Below are positions 38,588-49,728 of a stretch of 64,000 nt of DNA, in pieces (positions within the stretch are counted from its first letter, which is position 1; the number at the start of each line of letters is the position of its first letter). Both the position numbers and the translations under genes were made by a program. Source of the stretch: an uncultured Flavobacteriales bacterium (GTDB lineage Bacteria; Bacteroidota; Bacteroidia; Flavobacteriales_D; Sanyastnellaceae); the NCBI GenBank assembly GCA_943787435.1, contig CALSMK010000021.1:1-64000 (forward strand). The letters are read 5' to 3'. Under the pieces are notes generated by a model, which was given only the letters and a program-made list of their open reading frames with translations, was not told where the DNA came from and searched no databases.

Positions 38588-41500
38588 ATGAATCCATCTT
38601 TCTTCGGAGGCTTGATCGCCCTCTGTTTTTCATGTTTGTCTGTGACCACGGCTTTGGCCGACACCACCACGGTTCAAACGTATACGTTTGACGCGCAGAA
38701 TAACCCCGAGACCGCTTACGACAGCCCGGGTCGCCGTTGGTTCGACTTTCCTGCATCCGACAATGGGGTGGATTACGGCAAGGTCATCATGGAGTACACC
38801 CTCAAGTGTTTTGAGGATGGCACAGCCGGGAATTTGGGCTATGCCTGTGGCGAGTGGGATTACCTGTCCTACACCTACTTGTTTGATCACACAGGCCTTA
38901 TGGACAGCACCGCATTGCAGCATCCATTTCAGCTGCTGGCCGATGCGCCGTTTGATACCGCTTTGGTTGTGCCTTTTATAGAGGGGGTTCAGGATTCAAT
39001 ATGGATGCCTGCGGCACAACATCTGGTGGACGAAATTCTCAGCGAAGAGCTGGTCCAGCCGGGCGAAGTGGTCTTTGCGGATGGGCTGTTTGAAACGGCC
39101 GCTTCCAGACGGGCGCAGTACATGTGGACTGCAGAAGAGTTGTCTGCATTGGGAGCAGGGTCCATCGATCGATTGTATGTCCCCATGTTTGCAGGAGCAC
39201 CCCAAGCCAGAAGAATGGACCTCAAATGGGGATTGACGAGCGACACCGCCCTCACGGGATTCTTGGCATTGCCCAACACGGCTTATCAGTATGGGTTGTC
39301 TTCTTGGCAGTTCCAAGACAGCCTTTCCATTCGGTTGTCCCCGCCCATAGAATGGGACGGCGAAAGCAACCTCGTCCTCGAGTTTGCCCTTGACGATGTG
39401 TCGGTCGAAACAGACGGTGCTCAAGACGGCCATGTATTGGTGACCAATGCAGAAGGGAAGGGTTGGGCGTCCAGCGGATTCGATGGAGAGGTAGAGTTCA
39501 CCGCGCCGGACCGCATCGAAATCGACGTTGCTGATCTCGAGGGCTTGCAATCCGAAATCACGGTGGAGTGCTGGGTGTATGGAAACCCTGAGGCTCAGCC
39601 TCAAAACGGGACCCTGTTCGAAGGCATCAATGCCCAAAACCAGCGCGTGGTCAATGTCCACTTGCCTTGGAGCAATGGCCGTGTCTACTGGGACTGCGGT
39701 CAAGATGGGGGGTACGACCGGATTGATGCCCAAGCCCAAACCGAAGACTATGAAGGCCGTTGGAACCACTGGGCCTTTGTCAAGAATGCCGAGACCGGTG
39801 TGATGGAAATCTACCTCAACGGCGCACTCTTCCACAGCGGGACAGGAAAGGACAACCCCATCGAGGGCATTGTCAAGATGAACTTGGGTGCATCGGGCAA
39901 CGGCAACAATCGATACAACGGCCGGGTGGACGATTTCCGGGTCTGGTCACAGGCCTTGGACGGGGCCACCATCTCTTCTTGGATGAACCGCCAGCCCACA
40001 GCATGGCACCCCAACTATGATGCCTTGATGGTGGATTACCGATTCGATGGCGCCAACGGAACCGAAGAGGAGAACCACCACCCCGGCGGCGCGCCGGGCA
40101 TTCACCATGGCAGCACCCTGCGACGACCCACCCCAGGCCGTGAGCTGGCCAAGGGGCTGGAGCAAGAGCTTCCGGCCCATCGGTGGGCTTCGGTCGCGGC
40201 GAGTACTCTCGAGCTTCGTGGCCGATGGGGCCATCTTGGATCTGCAGCCCGTGGCCCCGTCCAGCTTGTCTTCTTGGGAGGTCCAGGGCAATGGTGTGGT
40301 CATGACCGACATCAGCTACCACTACGCGCCCGGTGAGACGTCCTTGGTGCCCTTTGTTTGGAGACACGCTGCCTTACCCGGTGCCGGGTGAGGCCGCGAG
40401 GTGATCAACGGGACCCTGGATTACTTCGGGGTGCCCTTTGATGTCATTGACCGTTATGAACTGTACCGTTACATCACGCCTTATGGCATTGGCTTGGACC
40501 TGGGGGACGACGGCTGGACGTGGTGGTATGACGTCACCGATTACCTGCCGCTGCTTGCGGGACAGTGTGGAGTTGCAGGCGGGCAATTGGCAGGAGCTGC
40601 TCGACCTCAAGTTTCACTTCATCGAAGGGGCAGCCCGCGCGCGACGTCTTGGGCGTAGAGGCCTTTTGGAAGGGCCAATACGGCCTGTCCACCTTTGATC
40701 AGAACGTGGTGGCCTATGAATACCACCCCGCGGTGCCGCGAGGAGATGTGGCGGTTGAAGACCCGCGCTTCAGGCCATGGTTTTGGCAGCGGCAACAACT
40801 GCGCCGAGTTCTGCTACAACACCCACAAGGTGCAGCGTCAACGGCCAAGAGCAGTGGTCGTGGGAAATCATGCGGGAGTGCGCGAGACAACGCCCTTGTT
40901 TCCCCAAGGCGGGACCTGGATTTACGACCGGGCGGGCTGGTGTCCCGGGGCTCCGGTCGATACCCGGGACATGGAGTTGACGCCGCTTGTTTCAAGTGAG
41001 GAGGCCGTTCACCGTGGACTACGACATTGATTTCGACCCCGACGGCAACTACCGCTTCGAGGGACAGATCATTTCCTATGGCGCGGCCAACCACAGCCTC
41101 GGATGCTGAGTTGGTGGAGGTTCTCGCGCCGAGCGGACCGAAGTTGGCCTCGCGCACCAACCCCATCTGCGACCGCCCTCAGGTGCTGCTGCGCAACAGC
41201 GGCAGCACGCCGCTGACCTCGTGCACCATCACCTTTGGATCTGCCCGACAACCTCCAGTCCTACACCTGGACGGGGCAGCTCGGCTTTCTCGAAGAAGAG
41301 GTCGTGGAGCTCGTCGCCCTCGATGCAGCCCTGTGGGATGGGCGATGCCGAAGAAGACCTGACTTTCGTCGCCAGGGTGTCCGCCCCCAATGGCGGCACG
41401 GACGAGGTGGCTTGGAACGATGAGGTCAGCAGCACTTTCCGCCGCCCTCCGACCTACACCTACATGGAGGACCCCGGCGATGAGGACGACAACCGGCTGA

Positions 41501-42093
41501 TCATGTTTCGTGCGCACCAACAGCACACCTTGGGAGAACAGCGCCAAGCTGGTGCACCAGGATGGCACGGTCTACTTCGACCGGACCTATCCGGAGGCCA
41601 ACACCCAGTACCGCGACACCGTCTACTTGAACCAGGGGTGTTACACTTTCGAATTTCAAGATGCCGACGACGACGGCATCAGCTTTCTGGGCCAACGACG
41701 ATGGCAGCGGATTCGTGCGCTTGCGCAAAGTGGGGGGCAATTGGATCACCTTCGAGCCCGACTTTGGCAAATCCATCGTGCACCGCTTTCACTTTGAGAC
41801 CAACCTGGTCAACAGCATCCAATCGGAGCCAGCCGCCGCTGAGGATTTCAAAGTGTTCCCCAACCCGGCCTCAGGGGCGGTGACTTTCCAGCTCAAAGGG
41901 TGGCAAGGCCCTTTCACATGGACACTGAGCGATGCGGCAGGAAGGCCGGTGCGCGAGGGCCTGGACAGGCCACCGCAGGACAGGGCTCTGCAAGGGCGCA
42001 TCCCTGTGGGCGACATTCCTCGGTGGAGTGCACCTGCTCACCTTGACCCAACCCGGCCGAATGGTCCGTGAGCGCGTGGTGGTCTTTGAGTAA
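38588..42093 (+). CDS. Secreted PNGase F-like protein with LamG domain and T9SS tail (frameshifted after about 40.1 kb)
   Basis: A signal peptide (LIALCFSCLSVTTALA, then DTTTV) is followed by an N-domain resembling the first half of peptide-N-glycosidase F-like proteins (KVIMEYTLKCFEDG, YACGEWDYLSYTYLFDHTG). At residues about 295-465 a LamG/concanavalin-like domain appears (ITVECWVYGNP, RWNHWAFVKNAETGVMEIYLNG, GRVDDFRVWSQALD). The rest is read across several indels: YELYRYITPYGIGLDLGDDGW; NWQELLDLKFHFIEG; PARDVLG.EAFWKGQY; HGFGSGNNCAEFCYNTH; FPQGGTWIYDRAGWCPGAP. These are hallmarks of the PNGase F C-terminal domain. A T9SS type A tail (FKVFPNPASGAVTFQL ... RERVVVFE) ends at TAA 42091-42093. 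Such enzymes remove N-glycans, but catalytic competence cannot be judged with the frame broken. The ORF 38588..40336 is only the N-terminal part. Confidence 0.75.
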
Positions 42094-42095
42094 GG

Positions 42096-42153
42096 TTTTA
42101 GAGGGGGTGATTGTAAGAAAACACTACTTTTTCACAACACACCCCCTCTAAAA
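42096..42153. terminator. 14-bp perfect inverted repeat between PNGase-like gene and glutamine synthetase
   Basis: TTTTAGAGGGGGTG (42096-42109) and CACCCCCTCTAAAA (42140-42153) are exact complements separated by 30 bases, 2 bases after the PNGase-like stop. Flanking A/T runs on both sides would make it a bidirectional terminator. The long loop is unusual. Confidence 0.6.
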
Positions 42154-42214
42154 TCAACCCGTTGGCGAAAAAAATGACATTTTTATCGGTTCAGTCCGCA
42201 TTTAGGGAGGGGGG

Positions 42215-42236
42215 TGACCGCCTATTTTTGCGGTCA
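42215..42236 (+). promoter_or_regulatory. Hairpin containing a consensus -7 box upstream of glutamine synthetase
   Basis: TGACCGC (42215-42221) and GCGGTCA (42230-42236) are complementary, and the loop carries TATTTTTG (42223-42230), an exact match to the Bacteroidota -7 box TAnnTTTG. It ends 22 bases before ATG 42252. This supports 42252, not the ORF-track 42162, as the true start. The dyad symmetry over the -7 element could be a repressor site. Confidence 0.5.
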
Positions 42237-42251
42237 GTTACTGAAAAGAAC

Positions 42252-44442
42252 ATGTCAAACTACCGCATCACCGCCATTGAGGATGTCCTCGAGCGGTCTC
42301 CGAAGGTCGCCGTTCCGCCTTCATCCAAAATTTCCGAGTACTACGGTGACCTTGCATTCACCGTCAACGCCATGCGTGAGTATTTGACGGAAGAAGCCTA
42401 TGAGCACGTCGTTTCCGCCATGGTGGACGGCACCAGGATCGACAGGAAAATCGCAGACCAAGTCGCCAGCGCCTTGAAGGAGTGGGCCATGGCCCGCGGC
42501 GCGACACACTACACCCACTGGTTCCAACCGTTGACCGGCAGCACGGCAGAAAAGCACGACAGCTTCATCCAGCCCGACGGTCAAGGCGGGGCCATCGAGC
42601 GTTTCGACGGCAGTTTGCTCGTCCAACAAGAGCCGGATGCATCGAGCTTTCCCAACGGCGGGATCCGCTCCACTTTTGAGGCGCGGGGTTACACGCTGTG
42701 GGACCCAAGCAGCCCGCCCTTCCTGATCGAGCAGACCCTGTGCATTCCGACCATCTTCATCGCCTACACGGGACAGTCCCTGGACAACAAAGGCCCCCTT
42801 GTTGAAGGCGCTGACTGCGGTGGACAAGGCGGCCACTGAAGTCTGCCAGTACTTTGACAAAAACGTCACCAAGGTGGTCGCCACCCTGGGGTGGGAGCAG
42901 GAGTACTTCCTGGTGGACAAGGCGCTGTACAACGCCCGTCCCGACCTGAGCCAGACGGCCGTGCATTGTTGGGTGCTGCACCTGCCAAAGGACAGCAGCT
43001 CGATGACAACTACTTCGGCAGCATCCCGCCGCGCGTGATGGGCTTCATGCAGGAGTTCGAATGTGAAGCCCACAAGCTCGGCATACCCGTCACGACCCGC
43101 CACAATGAGGTGGCACCGAATCAATTTGAGGTGGCGCCCGTCTTTGAAGAGGCCAACCTCGCCAACGACCACAACCTGCTCCTCATGGACTTGCTGGAGC
43201 GCGTGGCCCAACGCCACGATTTCCGGGTGTTGGTGCACGAAAAGCCGTTTGCAGGCCTCAATGGTTCCGGCAAGCACAACAACTGGTCTTTGGGCACCAA
43301 TACAGGGGTGAACCTGCTCAAGCCGGGGACCAACCCCAAGACCAACCTGCGGTTTTTGACCTTCTTCGTCAATACCATCGCCGCCATCCACAAGCACGCT
43401 GATGTGTTGCGCGCGGCCATTGCCAGCGCAGGCAATGACCACAGGCTGGGCGCCAATGAGGCCCCGCCGGCCATCATCAGTGCCTTCATAGGCTCCAAGT
43501 TGACGGAGTTGCTCGATGCTGTGGAGGCCAACGTCAGCGCCGGCAAGATGAGCCCGGACGAAAAGACCGCTGTGAAGCTCGAAATCGGCCGCATTCCAGA
43601 GGTGTTGTTGGACAACACCGACCGCAACCGGACCTCGCCCTTTGCCTTCACCGGCAACAAGTTCGAATTCCGCGCCGTGGGCAGCGCCGCCAATTGCGCC
43701 CTGCCCATGACCGTGCTCAACACGATCATGACGGAGCAACTCGTCGACTTTAAGAATGCGGTTGACGGCCGGATCGCCAAAGGCGACAAAAAGGACGAGG
43801 CACTCCTCAAGGAGATCCAAAAGCTGATCAAGCAGAGCAAGTCCATTCGGTTCGAAGGCAACGGTTACGGCCAAGAATGGGTGGATGAAGCGGCGAAGCG
43901 CGGCCTCTCCAACCTGCTCGATACGCCGAGCGCTTTGGCCGTTTGGGAGCGAAAGGAAACCATAGCCCTGTTCGAGGGACTTGGCATCCTGAGCGCGGAG
44001 GAAATGGCGGCACGGACCGAGGTGGAGCTCGAGAACTACGTCATGAAGCTGCAGATCGAGGCCCGCGTGCTGGGTGACATGGTGACCAACCAGGTCCTGC
44101 CTGCCGTGATGGACTACCAAAGCGACCTTTTGGCCAATATCCAAGGCTTTATGGATGTGTATGGCGACGACACAGCTGAGGGCATGACCCGCGCGCAGCG
44201 CGGTATTCTTGGAGGAAATTTCCGCCGGGCTCTCCGCTACATACTCTGCCCTGGAGACGTTGCGCTTGGAACGTTCCAAAATCAACGAAATGGAAGGACT
44301 CCACGAAAAGGCCAAGGCTTATGCCGGCATCGTGAAGCCGCAAATGGACGACCTCCGCGTGCAAGTTGACCAGCTCGAGAAGCTCACAGAGGACAGCCGT
44401 TGGCCCTTCCCGAAGCTCCGCGAATTGCTGTTTACACGCTGA
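42252..44442 (+). CDS. glnN: Glutamine synthetase, class III (frameshifted in this sequence)
   Basis: Adds ammonia to glutamate using ATP to make glutamine; class III enzymes are roughly 730-residue dodecamers common in Bacteroidota. Repaired, this gene gives about 729 aa. It shows [19 protein letters not shown] at the N-terminus, [81 protein letters not shown] and [18 protein letters not shown], and ends [17 protein letters not shown]. Three indels break it: an extra T near 42796 (cccctTgttgaag), a lost G near 42957 (acGgccgtgc) and an extra base near 44200. All catalytic-region motifs are intact once joined, so the damage is probably technical. A hairpin/promoter lies just upstream and a strong terminator downstream; it is a single-gene unit. 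Confidence 0.85.
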
Positions 44443-44459
44443 TTCGCACATTGATTTTA

Positions 44460-44503
44460 AAGAAGGCCCCGGATTCGTTCACGCGATGTTCCGGGGCCTT
44501 CTT
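44460..44503. terminator. Rho-independent terminator after glutamine synthetase
   Basis: AAGAAGGCCCCGGA (44460-44473) and TCCGGGGCCTTCTT (44490-44503) form a perfect 14-bp stem with a 16-base loop, starting 18 bases after the stop codon. T-rich ends on both strands allow termination in either direction. Confidence 0.85.
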
Positions 44504-44529
44504 ACATTCGCCCGTAAACCTCATTGGGA

Positions 44530-46564
44530 ATGTTGAACCTGTTTTCCGGATCTCCGGTCGCCATGCGCACGGCGCTAATGGCTTTTGTTGCTTTCATCGC
44601 GCTGCCTGTGGCCGCTCAAAACGACATGACGGCCGATGCCGACGCCGCCTTTGACCGCGGCGGATATTTCGAAGCCGCCAAGGACTATCAGGCATCATAT
44701 GCCAAACTCAAAGGCGACTTGGAAGAAAAGGGCCGCGTGTGCTACCGCATCGGCGAATGTTACCGATTGAGCCGTGCCCTTCCCGCAGCGGAGGAGTGGT
44801 ACAAGCGCGCCATCGACTTGAAGTGGGCAGACGACAACCCCAACGTCTTCAAGCACTACGGCATGGTGTTCATGGGCCAGGGAGAGTTTGACGATGCCGT
44901 CGAGCAATTTGAGAAGTACAAAGCAGCAGGCGGTGACGGCGCATTGGCCAACACCATGATTGAGTCCTGCAATGCCGCTGCCGAGAGCTTGATCATCAAC
45001 GACAGCCGTTTCGTAGTGGAGCCTTTGGTCATGGTCAACTCACCGAGTTTCGATTTCGCCATGGCCTTTGCCGATAAGCGCGGCGAAGAGGTCATTTTCG
45101 CCTCGAGCCGAAGCAGTTCCACCGGAAGCGGCGAAGACCCCATTACGGGGGAGAGCTACATGGATTTGTTCATGGCCGAAGTGGACCGCAAGGGCAAGTG
45201 GAGCATCCCGGAACCGCTCGGCAATACCATCAACAGCCCGAGCAATGAAGGCGGGGTGACCTTGGATTCCAAGTTCAAGACCTTGTACTTCACGCGCTGT
45301 CTCATCGACAAAGACAACAACTACCCTTGCGACATCTTCCGCGTCCCAGCGCGCGGGATCGCGAACTGGGGTGCTGCCGAGGAGCTCCCCGTCCTCGACC
45401 GCGAAGCAGGTGGACGATTCAGCTCTCAGGTGGGCCAGCCCTCTCATGACCCCGGATGACCATGTACATGGTCTTCGTCAGTGACATGCAAGGCGGGCAG
45501 GGCGGCACGCGACCTCTGGTACATCCAGTGGGACGACGCCTCCGAAGAGTGGGGCGCTCGCCACCAACATGGGCCCGGGCATCAATTCCGTCATCCGACG
45601 AGTATCTTCCCCCACATCCGCAAAAACGGCGACCTCTATTTCGCCTCGGAGCCGCCCCGGCGGCATGGGGGGGCTCGACATCTTGAAGGCCACGTGGGCA
45701 GGGAGACGGCATGAACTTCGAAGCCCCGGAGTTCATGGAGTACCCCATCAACTCCGCCAGCGACGACTTTGCCTTGGTCTACCACCCCAAGGACGAAAAG
45801 GGCTTCCTGAGCTCTTCCGACCGTCCCGAGAGCAAGGGCAAAGGACGACCTCTTCGCCTTTAGCCATGCCCCCGCTTGAGTTCGACTACGTGCCCTTACG
45901 TCTACGACTACGACACGGGCATGCCCATTGTGGGCGCCTCGGTCGCGGTCACAGGCCAGCGACGGCGACAGCGCTTCTGGCCGAGACAGACGGCGAAGGC
46001 GGTATTGCAGAGGGAAGGCGGCTGGGCCATCGGCGCGGAAAGCACCTATTCGGTGGAGCATCTCCATGGAGGGATACATCAGTGCCGGAGATCAGTTCAG
46101 CACCGTCGGCCTGTCCAAGTCCACCAACTTCATCAAGGAATACCTCCTGCGCGAGGTGGTGACCAACGAGGATTACCCCATGCCATTGGTGCAGTATGAA
46201 TTTGCGAAAGCGGACCTCATTGTGGACGCAGCAGTCAATTCCGAGACTCTTTGGATTACCTGGTCGACCTCTTGGACCGCAACCCAACCTTCGTGATTTC
46301 GTTGGAAGCCCACACCGATACCCGGGGTGGAAACCAAGCGAACGATGTGTGAGCCAGCGACGTGCAGAGACCTGTGTGAACTATCTCGTTGAGCGCGGAA
46401 TTGAGCGCGAGCGTTTGCAGCCTTTGGGCCGCGGAGAAACCATGCCTTTGATCAGCGACGCAGCGATTGCCGCCCTCGCCACTGAAGAAGAGCGTGAGGC
46501 GGCGCACCAGATGAACCGCCGGACCGTTTTCCGGATCACCAGCTTCGATTACGTACCCGAGTGA
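44530..46564 (+). CDS. porE: PorE-like T9SS-associated protein: TPR, beta-propeller, carboxypeptidase-like and OmpA domains (frameshifted)
   Basis: A signal peptide (MRTALMAFVAFIALPVAAQ, using the ATG at 44530 or 44563) is followed by TPR helices (DRGGYFEAAKDYQASY, RIGECYRLSRALPAAEEWYKRAI, GQGEFDDAVEQFEKYK). A WD40/PD40-type propeller comes next (FAMAFADKRGEEVIFASSR, GGVTLDSKFKTLYFTRC, RKNGDLYFASEP, DDFALVYHPKDEKGFLSS). A carboxypeptidase regulatory-like domain (YDYDTGMPIVGASVAVTG) and an OmpA/Pal-type domain (NPTFVISLEAHTDTRG, QRRAETCVNYLVERGIERERL) complete it. This domain order and the repaired length of about 680 aa match PorE of the Porphyromonas gingivalis T9SS, an outer-membrane-associated peptidoglycan-binding component. 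Several single-base indels between 45450 and 46330 break the frame; all four domains are recoverable. The stop overlaps the purM GTG start by GTGA. Confidence 0.75.
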
Positions 46565-47763
46565 GTGAAATGAGTTCCGGTTCTACCACACAGGACCGGT
46601 ATGCCCGGCGCGGAGTCTCCTCGGGAAAGGAGGAGGTTCATGCCGCGATTTCAGGCATCGACAAAGGGTTGTTCCCCAAGGCGTTTTGTAAAGTCGTTCC
46701 CGATGCTTTGACCGGCAGCGAAGAGCATTGCTTGGTCATGCATGCCGATGGCGCAGGCACCAAGAGTGCCTTGGCCTGGATTTACTGGAAGGAGACCGGC
46801 GATTTGTCGGTTTGGAAAGGCATTGCCCAAGATGCTCTGGTGATGAACATCGACGACCTGCTCTGCGTGGGTGCCACAGGTCCCATTTTGGTGAGTTCGA
46901 CCATCGGAAGAAACAAGCGCCTGGTTCCTGGTGAAGTCATCGCAGCCCTGATTCAGGGCACAGAAGAACTCATGGCCGAGTGGCGCAAATGGGGCTTGGA
47001 TGTCCGAGGGACAGGTGGCGAAACTGCAGATTTGGGCGATTTGGTGCGCACAGTGGTGGTGGATTCTACGGTGGTTTGCCGGATGGAGCGCGATCAGGTC
47101 ATTGACAATGCACGCATTCAGGAAGGCGACGTTGTGGTCGGTTTGGCCAGTGATGGCCAATCCAACTATGAGGCCGACTGGAATGGAGGCACGGGAAGCA
47201 ATGGCCTCACAAGTGCCCGCCACGATGTTTTCGGACCCGGCTGGAGAGAGAAGTACCCCGAGTGTTTTGACCCAGGGTTGCCAGAGGACCTGGTCTACAC
47301 AGGACCGTTCAACGTCACAGACGATGTGGACGGTGTTCCGGTGGATGCAGGAAAGTTGGTTCTGTCACCCACCCGGACCTACGCTCCCATCTTGGTGGAT
47401 TTGTTCAAGGCGGGTCGAGGGCCCCTTCACGGGCTGGTCCACTGCAGCGGCGGAGGCCAAACCAAGGTGCTCCACTTTGCAGACGAAAAGCTTCACATTG
47501 TCAAGGATGGCCTTTTTGAAACGCCTCCCTTGTTCAAGCTGATTCAAGAGCACAGCGGCACTGCATGGCGAGAGATGTATCAGGTCTACAACATGGGCCA
47601 CCGAATGGAGGTGTACACCACGCCTGAGCATGCCCAAGTGGTGATTGACACCGCGCAGAAGCATGGTGTGGAAGCCAAAGTGGTGGGGCGTGTTGAGGCG
47701 CGTTCAGCCGGGGCTCCGCGATTGACCATCCAAGGTCCGTTGGGCCAAGAAACGTACAGCTGA
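46561..47763 (+). CDS. purM: Phosphoribosylformylglycinamidine cyclo-ligase (AIR synthetase)
   Basis: Closes FGAM to AIR using ATP, the fifth step of purine synthesis in the cytoplasm. The 400-residue protein shows the PurM N-domain ([49 protein letters not shown]) and the [15 protein letters not shown] segment equivalent to GGETAEMPG in classical PurM. The C-domain contains [35 protein letters not shown] and [14 protein letters not shown]. It belongs to the longer Bacteroidota-type PurM. The start is GTG overlapping the upstream TGA (GTGA), or the ATG 9 bases later. prfA follows after 1 base, so porE-like, purM and prfA probably share a transcript. Confidence 0.9.
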   Translation: MSEMSSGSTTQDRYARRGVSSGKEEVHAAISGIDKGLFPKAFCKVVPDALTGSEEHCLVMHADGAGTKSALAWIYWKETGDLSVWKGIAQDALVMNIDDLLCVGATGPILVSSTIGRNKRLVPGEVIAALIQGTEELMAEWRKWGLDVRGTGGETADLGDLVRTVVVDSTVVCRMERDQVIDNARIQEGDVVVGLASDGQSNYEADWNGGTGSNGLTSARHDVFGPGWREKYPECFDPGLPEDLVYTGPFNVTDDVDGVPVDAGKLVLSPTRTYAPILVDLFKAGRGPLHGLVHCSGGGQTKVLHFADEKLHIVKDGLFETPPLFKLIQEHSGTAWREMYQVYNMGHRMEVYTTPEHAQVVIDTAQKHGVEAKVVGRVEARSAGAPRLTIQGPLGQETYS

Positions 47764-47764
47764 G

Positions 47765-48856
47765 ATGGAAGGGCTGCTGGATCGGCTGGCGGCATTGGAA
47801 GACCGGCATCGGGAGTTGTCGCTTCGGGTGATTGACCCTGGTGTGATTTCAGACCCTGAGGCTTACCGAACGGCGATGAGGGATTACAACCTTTTGGATC
47901 CCATTGTCAAGCGTGTTCAAGAATACAGACAGGCTTGGGAAAGCTTGGCCGAGGCCAAGCAAGACATGGTCAGCGACGATGCGGAACTCAAGGACATGGC
48001 CCGTGAAGAGGTCGTTCGTTTGGAGTCGGTTATGCGGGGCCTGAGTGAAGAGCTGCAGGAAGCCCTTGTTCCCGACGATCCCAGTGACCAGCGCGACTGC
48101 GTATTGGAGTTGAGGGCTGGAACAGGGGGCGACGAGGCGGCCATATGGGCGGGCGACTTGTTCCGGATGTACCACAGGTATGTGGAAGGCAAGGGTTGGA
48201 AGCTCGAAGTCATCAGCGCCCACGATGGAACGGCAGGAGGCTACAAGGAAATTGTGGCGCGGGTTTCCGGAAACGCAGTCTTTGGTCACTTGAAGTACGA
48301 GAGCGGGACGCACCGTGTTCAAAGGGTCCCGGCCACGGAATCGCAAGGTCGCATCCACACCAGTGCTGCCACCGTGGCCATATTGCCCCAAGCAGAACAG
48401 TCCGACTTCAAGCTGGACCTCAAGGACATTCGCAAAGACACCTTCAGGGCGAGTGGTGCCGGGGGGCAGCATGTCAACAAAACCGAAAGTGCCGTCCGGT
48501 TGACCCATATGCCGACAGGCGTGGTGGTCGAGTGCCAAGATGGACGTTCTCAGCATGCCAATTATGACCAGGCGCTGGGGGTGTTGCGAACCCGACTTTG
48601 GGAGGCCGAAGATCGGGTCCGGCGTGCATCTGAAGCCGCAGAAAGGAAATCTCAGGTGGGCACGGGCGACAGGTCGGGAAAAATCCGGACGTACAACTAC
48701 TCCCAAGGCCGCGTCACAGACCACCGCATTGGCCTTACGGTGCATGCTCTGGAACGGGTTCTGGGGGGAGACTTGCAAGAGATTGTCGATGCCCTTCGCA
48801 CCGTGGAGCGCACCGAGCGCTTGAAGCAAGCGGGCATAGGAAGTGGTGCTTCCTGA
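47765..48856 (+). CDS. prfA: Peptide chain release factor 1
   Basis: Recognises UAA and UAG in the ribosomal A site and triggers release of the finished protein. The 363-residue length is typical. The tripeptide anticodon region reads [17 protein letters not shown] with the RF1-specific PAT. The catalytic loop is [20 protein letters not shown] with the universal GGQ. The tail [17 protein letters not shown] is also standard. It starts at ATG one base after the purM stop. Confidence 0.95.
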   Translation: MEGLLDRLAALEDRHRELSLRVIDPGVISDPEAYRTAMRDYNLLDPIVKRVQEYRQAWESLAEAKQDMVSDDAELKDMAREEVVRLESVMRGLSEELQEALVPDDPSDQRDCVLELRAGTGGDEAAIWAGDLFRMYHRYVEGKGWKLEVISAHDGTAGGYKEIVARVSGNAVFGHLKYESGTHRVQRVPATESQGRIHTSAATVAILPQAEQSDFKLDLKDIRKDTFRASGAGGQHVNKTESAVRLTHMPTGVVVECQDGRSQHANYDQALGVLRTRLWEAEDRVRRASEAAERKSQVGTGDRSGKIRTYNYSQGRVTDHRIGLTVHALERVLGGDLQEIVDALRTVERTERLKQAGIGSGAS

Positions 48857-48883
48857 CTTGGGTTGGGCATCGTTTTAGAAAGG

Positions 48884-48891
48884 TATCTTCG
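48884..48891 (+). promoter_or_regulatory. -7 promoter box TATCTTCG (pyrF)
   Basis: TATCTTCG ends six bases before the pyrF ATG at 48898, with a TTGGG about 18-20 bases upstream as a candidate -33 element. Transcription starting at the usual distance would begin at or within a base or two of the ATG, so the message would be leaderless. Confidence 0.5.
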
Positions 48892-48897
48892 CCAGCC

Positions 48898-49719
48898 ATG
48901 GACCGACAGTTGCTCATCGAAACCATCCGTGCCAAGCAGTCTTTTCTCTGCGTCGGATTGGACCCTGATCCCGCCCGCATTCCCGCCCATTTGGGCACCG
49001 GACCAGAGGCTGTATTGGCCTTCAATCGGGCGATCATTCAGGCGACCTCTGATTTGGCGGTGGCCTACAAGCCCAATGTGGCCTTCTACGAGGCGATGGG
49101 CGCGGATGGGTGGAACGTTTTGGCGGAGACCATGGCCGCTATTCCTTCGGACTGCCTGCGGATTGCAGATGCCAAACGCGGGGACATCGGCAACACTGCC
49201 ACCCGTTATGCCCAGGCCGCGTTTGAAGCATGGGGGGCCGATGCCGTGACTGTCGCGCCTTATATGGGGCGTGACAGTGTCGAGCCCTTTTTGGCCTTCG
49301 AGGACAAGTGGACCATCCTGCTGGCCGCCACGTCCAATCCGGGAGCAGAAGACTTTGAATTTCACGGTGGCCAAAACGGATCGCCCTTGTGGCGGAAAGT
49401 TTTGGAGGTGAGTCAACAATACAAGGGCGCTGAGCGCTTGATGTATGTGGTGGGGGCGACCCGTCCAGAATGGCTTGCGGAGGTCAGGGCTGTGGTGCCG
49501 GAGCGCTTCTTGTTGGTGCCAGGTGTCGGGGCCCAAGGTGGAAGCCTTGAGGCTGTGTGTAAGGCCGGTTGGGCCGAGTCTTTGGCTGGCGGGTTGCTCG
49601 TCAATGTGGGGCGCAGCTTGATGTACGCATCGGCAGGAGAGGATTTTGCAGAGGCAGCCCGAACAGAAGCTTGGCAACTCCAAAAGGCCATGGCCTTGGA
49701 ATTGAGCGCATCCCGTTAA
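48898..49719 (+). CDS. pyrF: Orotidine 5'-phosphate decarboxylase, long (type 2) form
   Basis: Decarboxylates OMP to UMP, the last step of pyrimidine nucleotide synthesis. The 273 residues fit the type 2 subfamily. Visible are VGLDPDPARIPAHLG, VAYKPNVAFYEAMG (Lys contacting the substrate), RIADAKRGDIGNTATRYA with the catalytic Asp-x-Lys-x-x-Asp-Ile core, and the phosphate-binding end RFLLVPGVGAQGG. It appears to have its own promoter (TATCTTCG) despite lying only 41 bases after prfA. Confidence 0.93.
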   Translation: MDRQLLIETIRAKQSFLCVGLDPDPARIPAHLGTGPEAVLAFNRAIIQATSDLAVAYKPNVAFYEAMGADGWNVLAETMAAIPSDCLRIADAKRGDIGNTATRYAQAAFEAWGADAVTVAPYMGRDSVEPFLAFEDKWTILLAATSNPGAEDFEFHGGQNGSPLWRKVLEVSQQYKGAERLMYVVGATRPEWLAEVRAVVPERFLLVPGVGAQGGSLEAVCKAGWAESLAGGLLVNVGRSLMYASAGEDFAEAARTEAWQLQKAMALELSASR

Positions 49720-49728
49720 CTTTCCGCT

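Noticed and set aside
42162-42251. ORF-track start of glutamine synthetase ([11 protein letters not shown]...)
   Set aside because: It lies upstream of a consensus -7 box and hairpin, and the extra 30 residues do not match the family N-terminus. ATG 42252 fits.
42321-44315. 664-residue ORF on the minus strand opposite glutamine synthetase
   Set aside because: It is the stop-free antisense frame of a strongly biased coding region. The + strand carries all class III glutamine synthetase motifs, and the minus-strand translation resembles no family.
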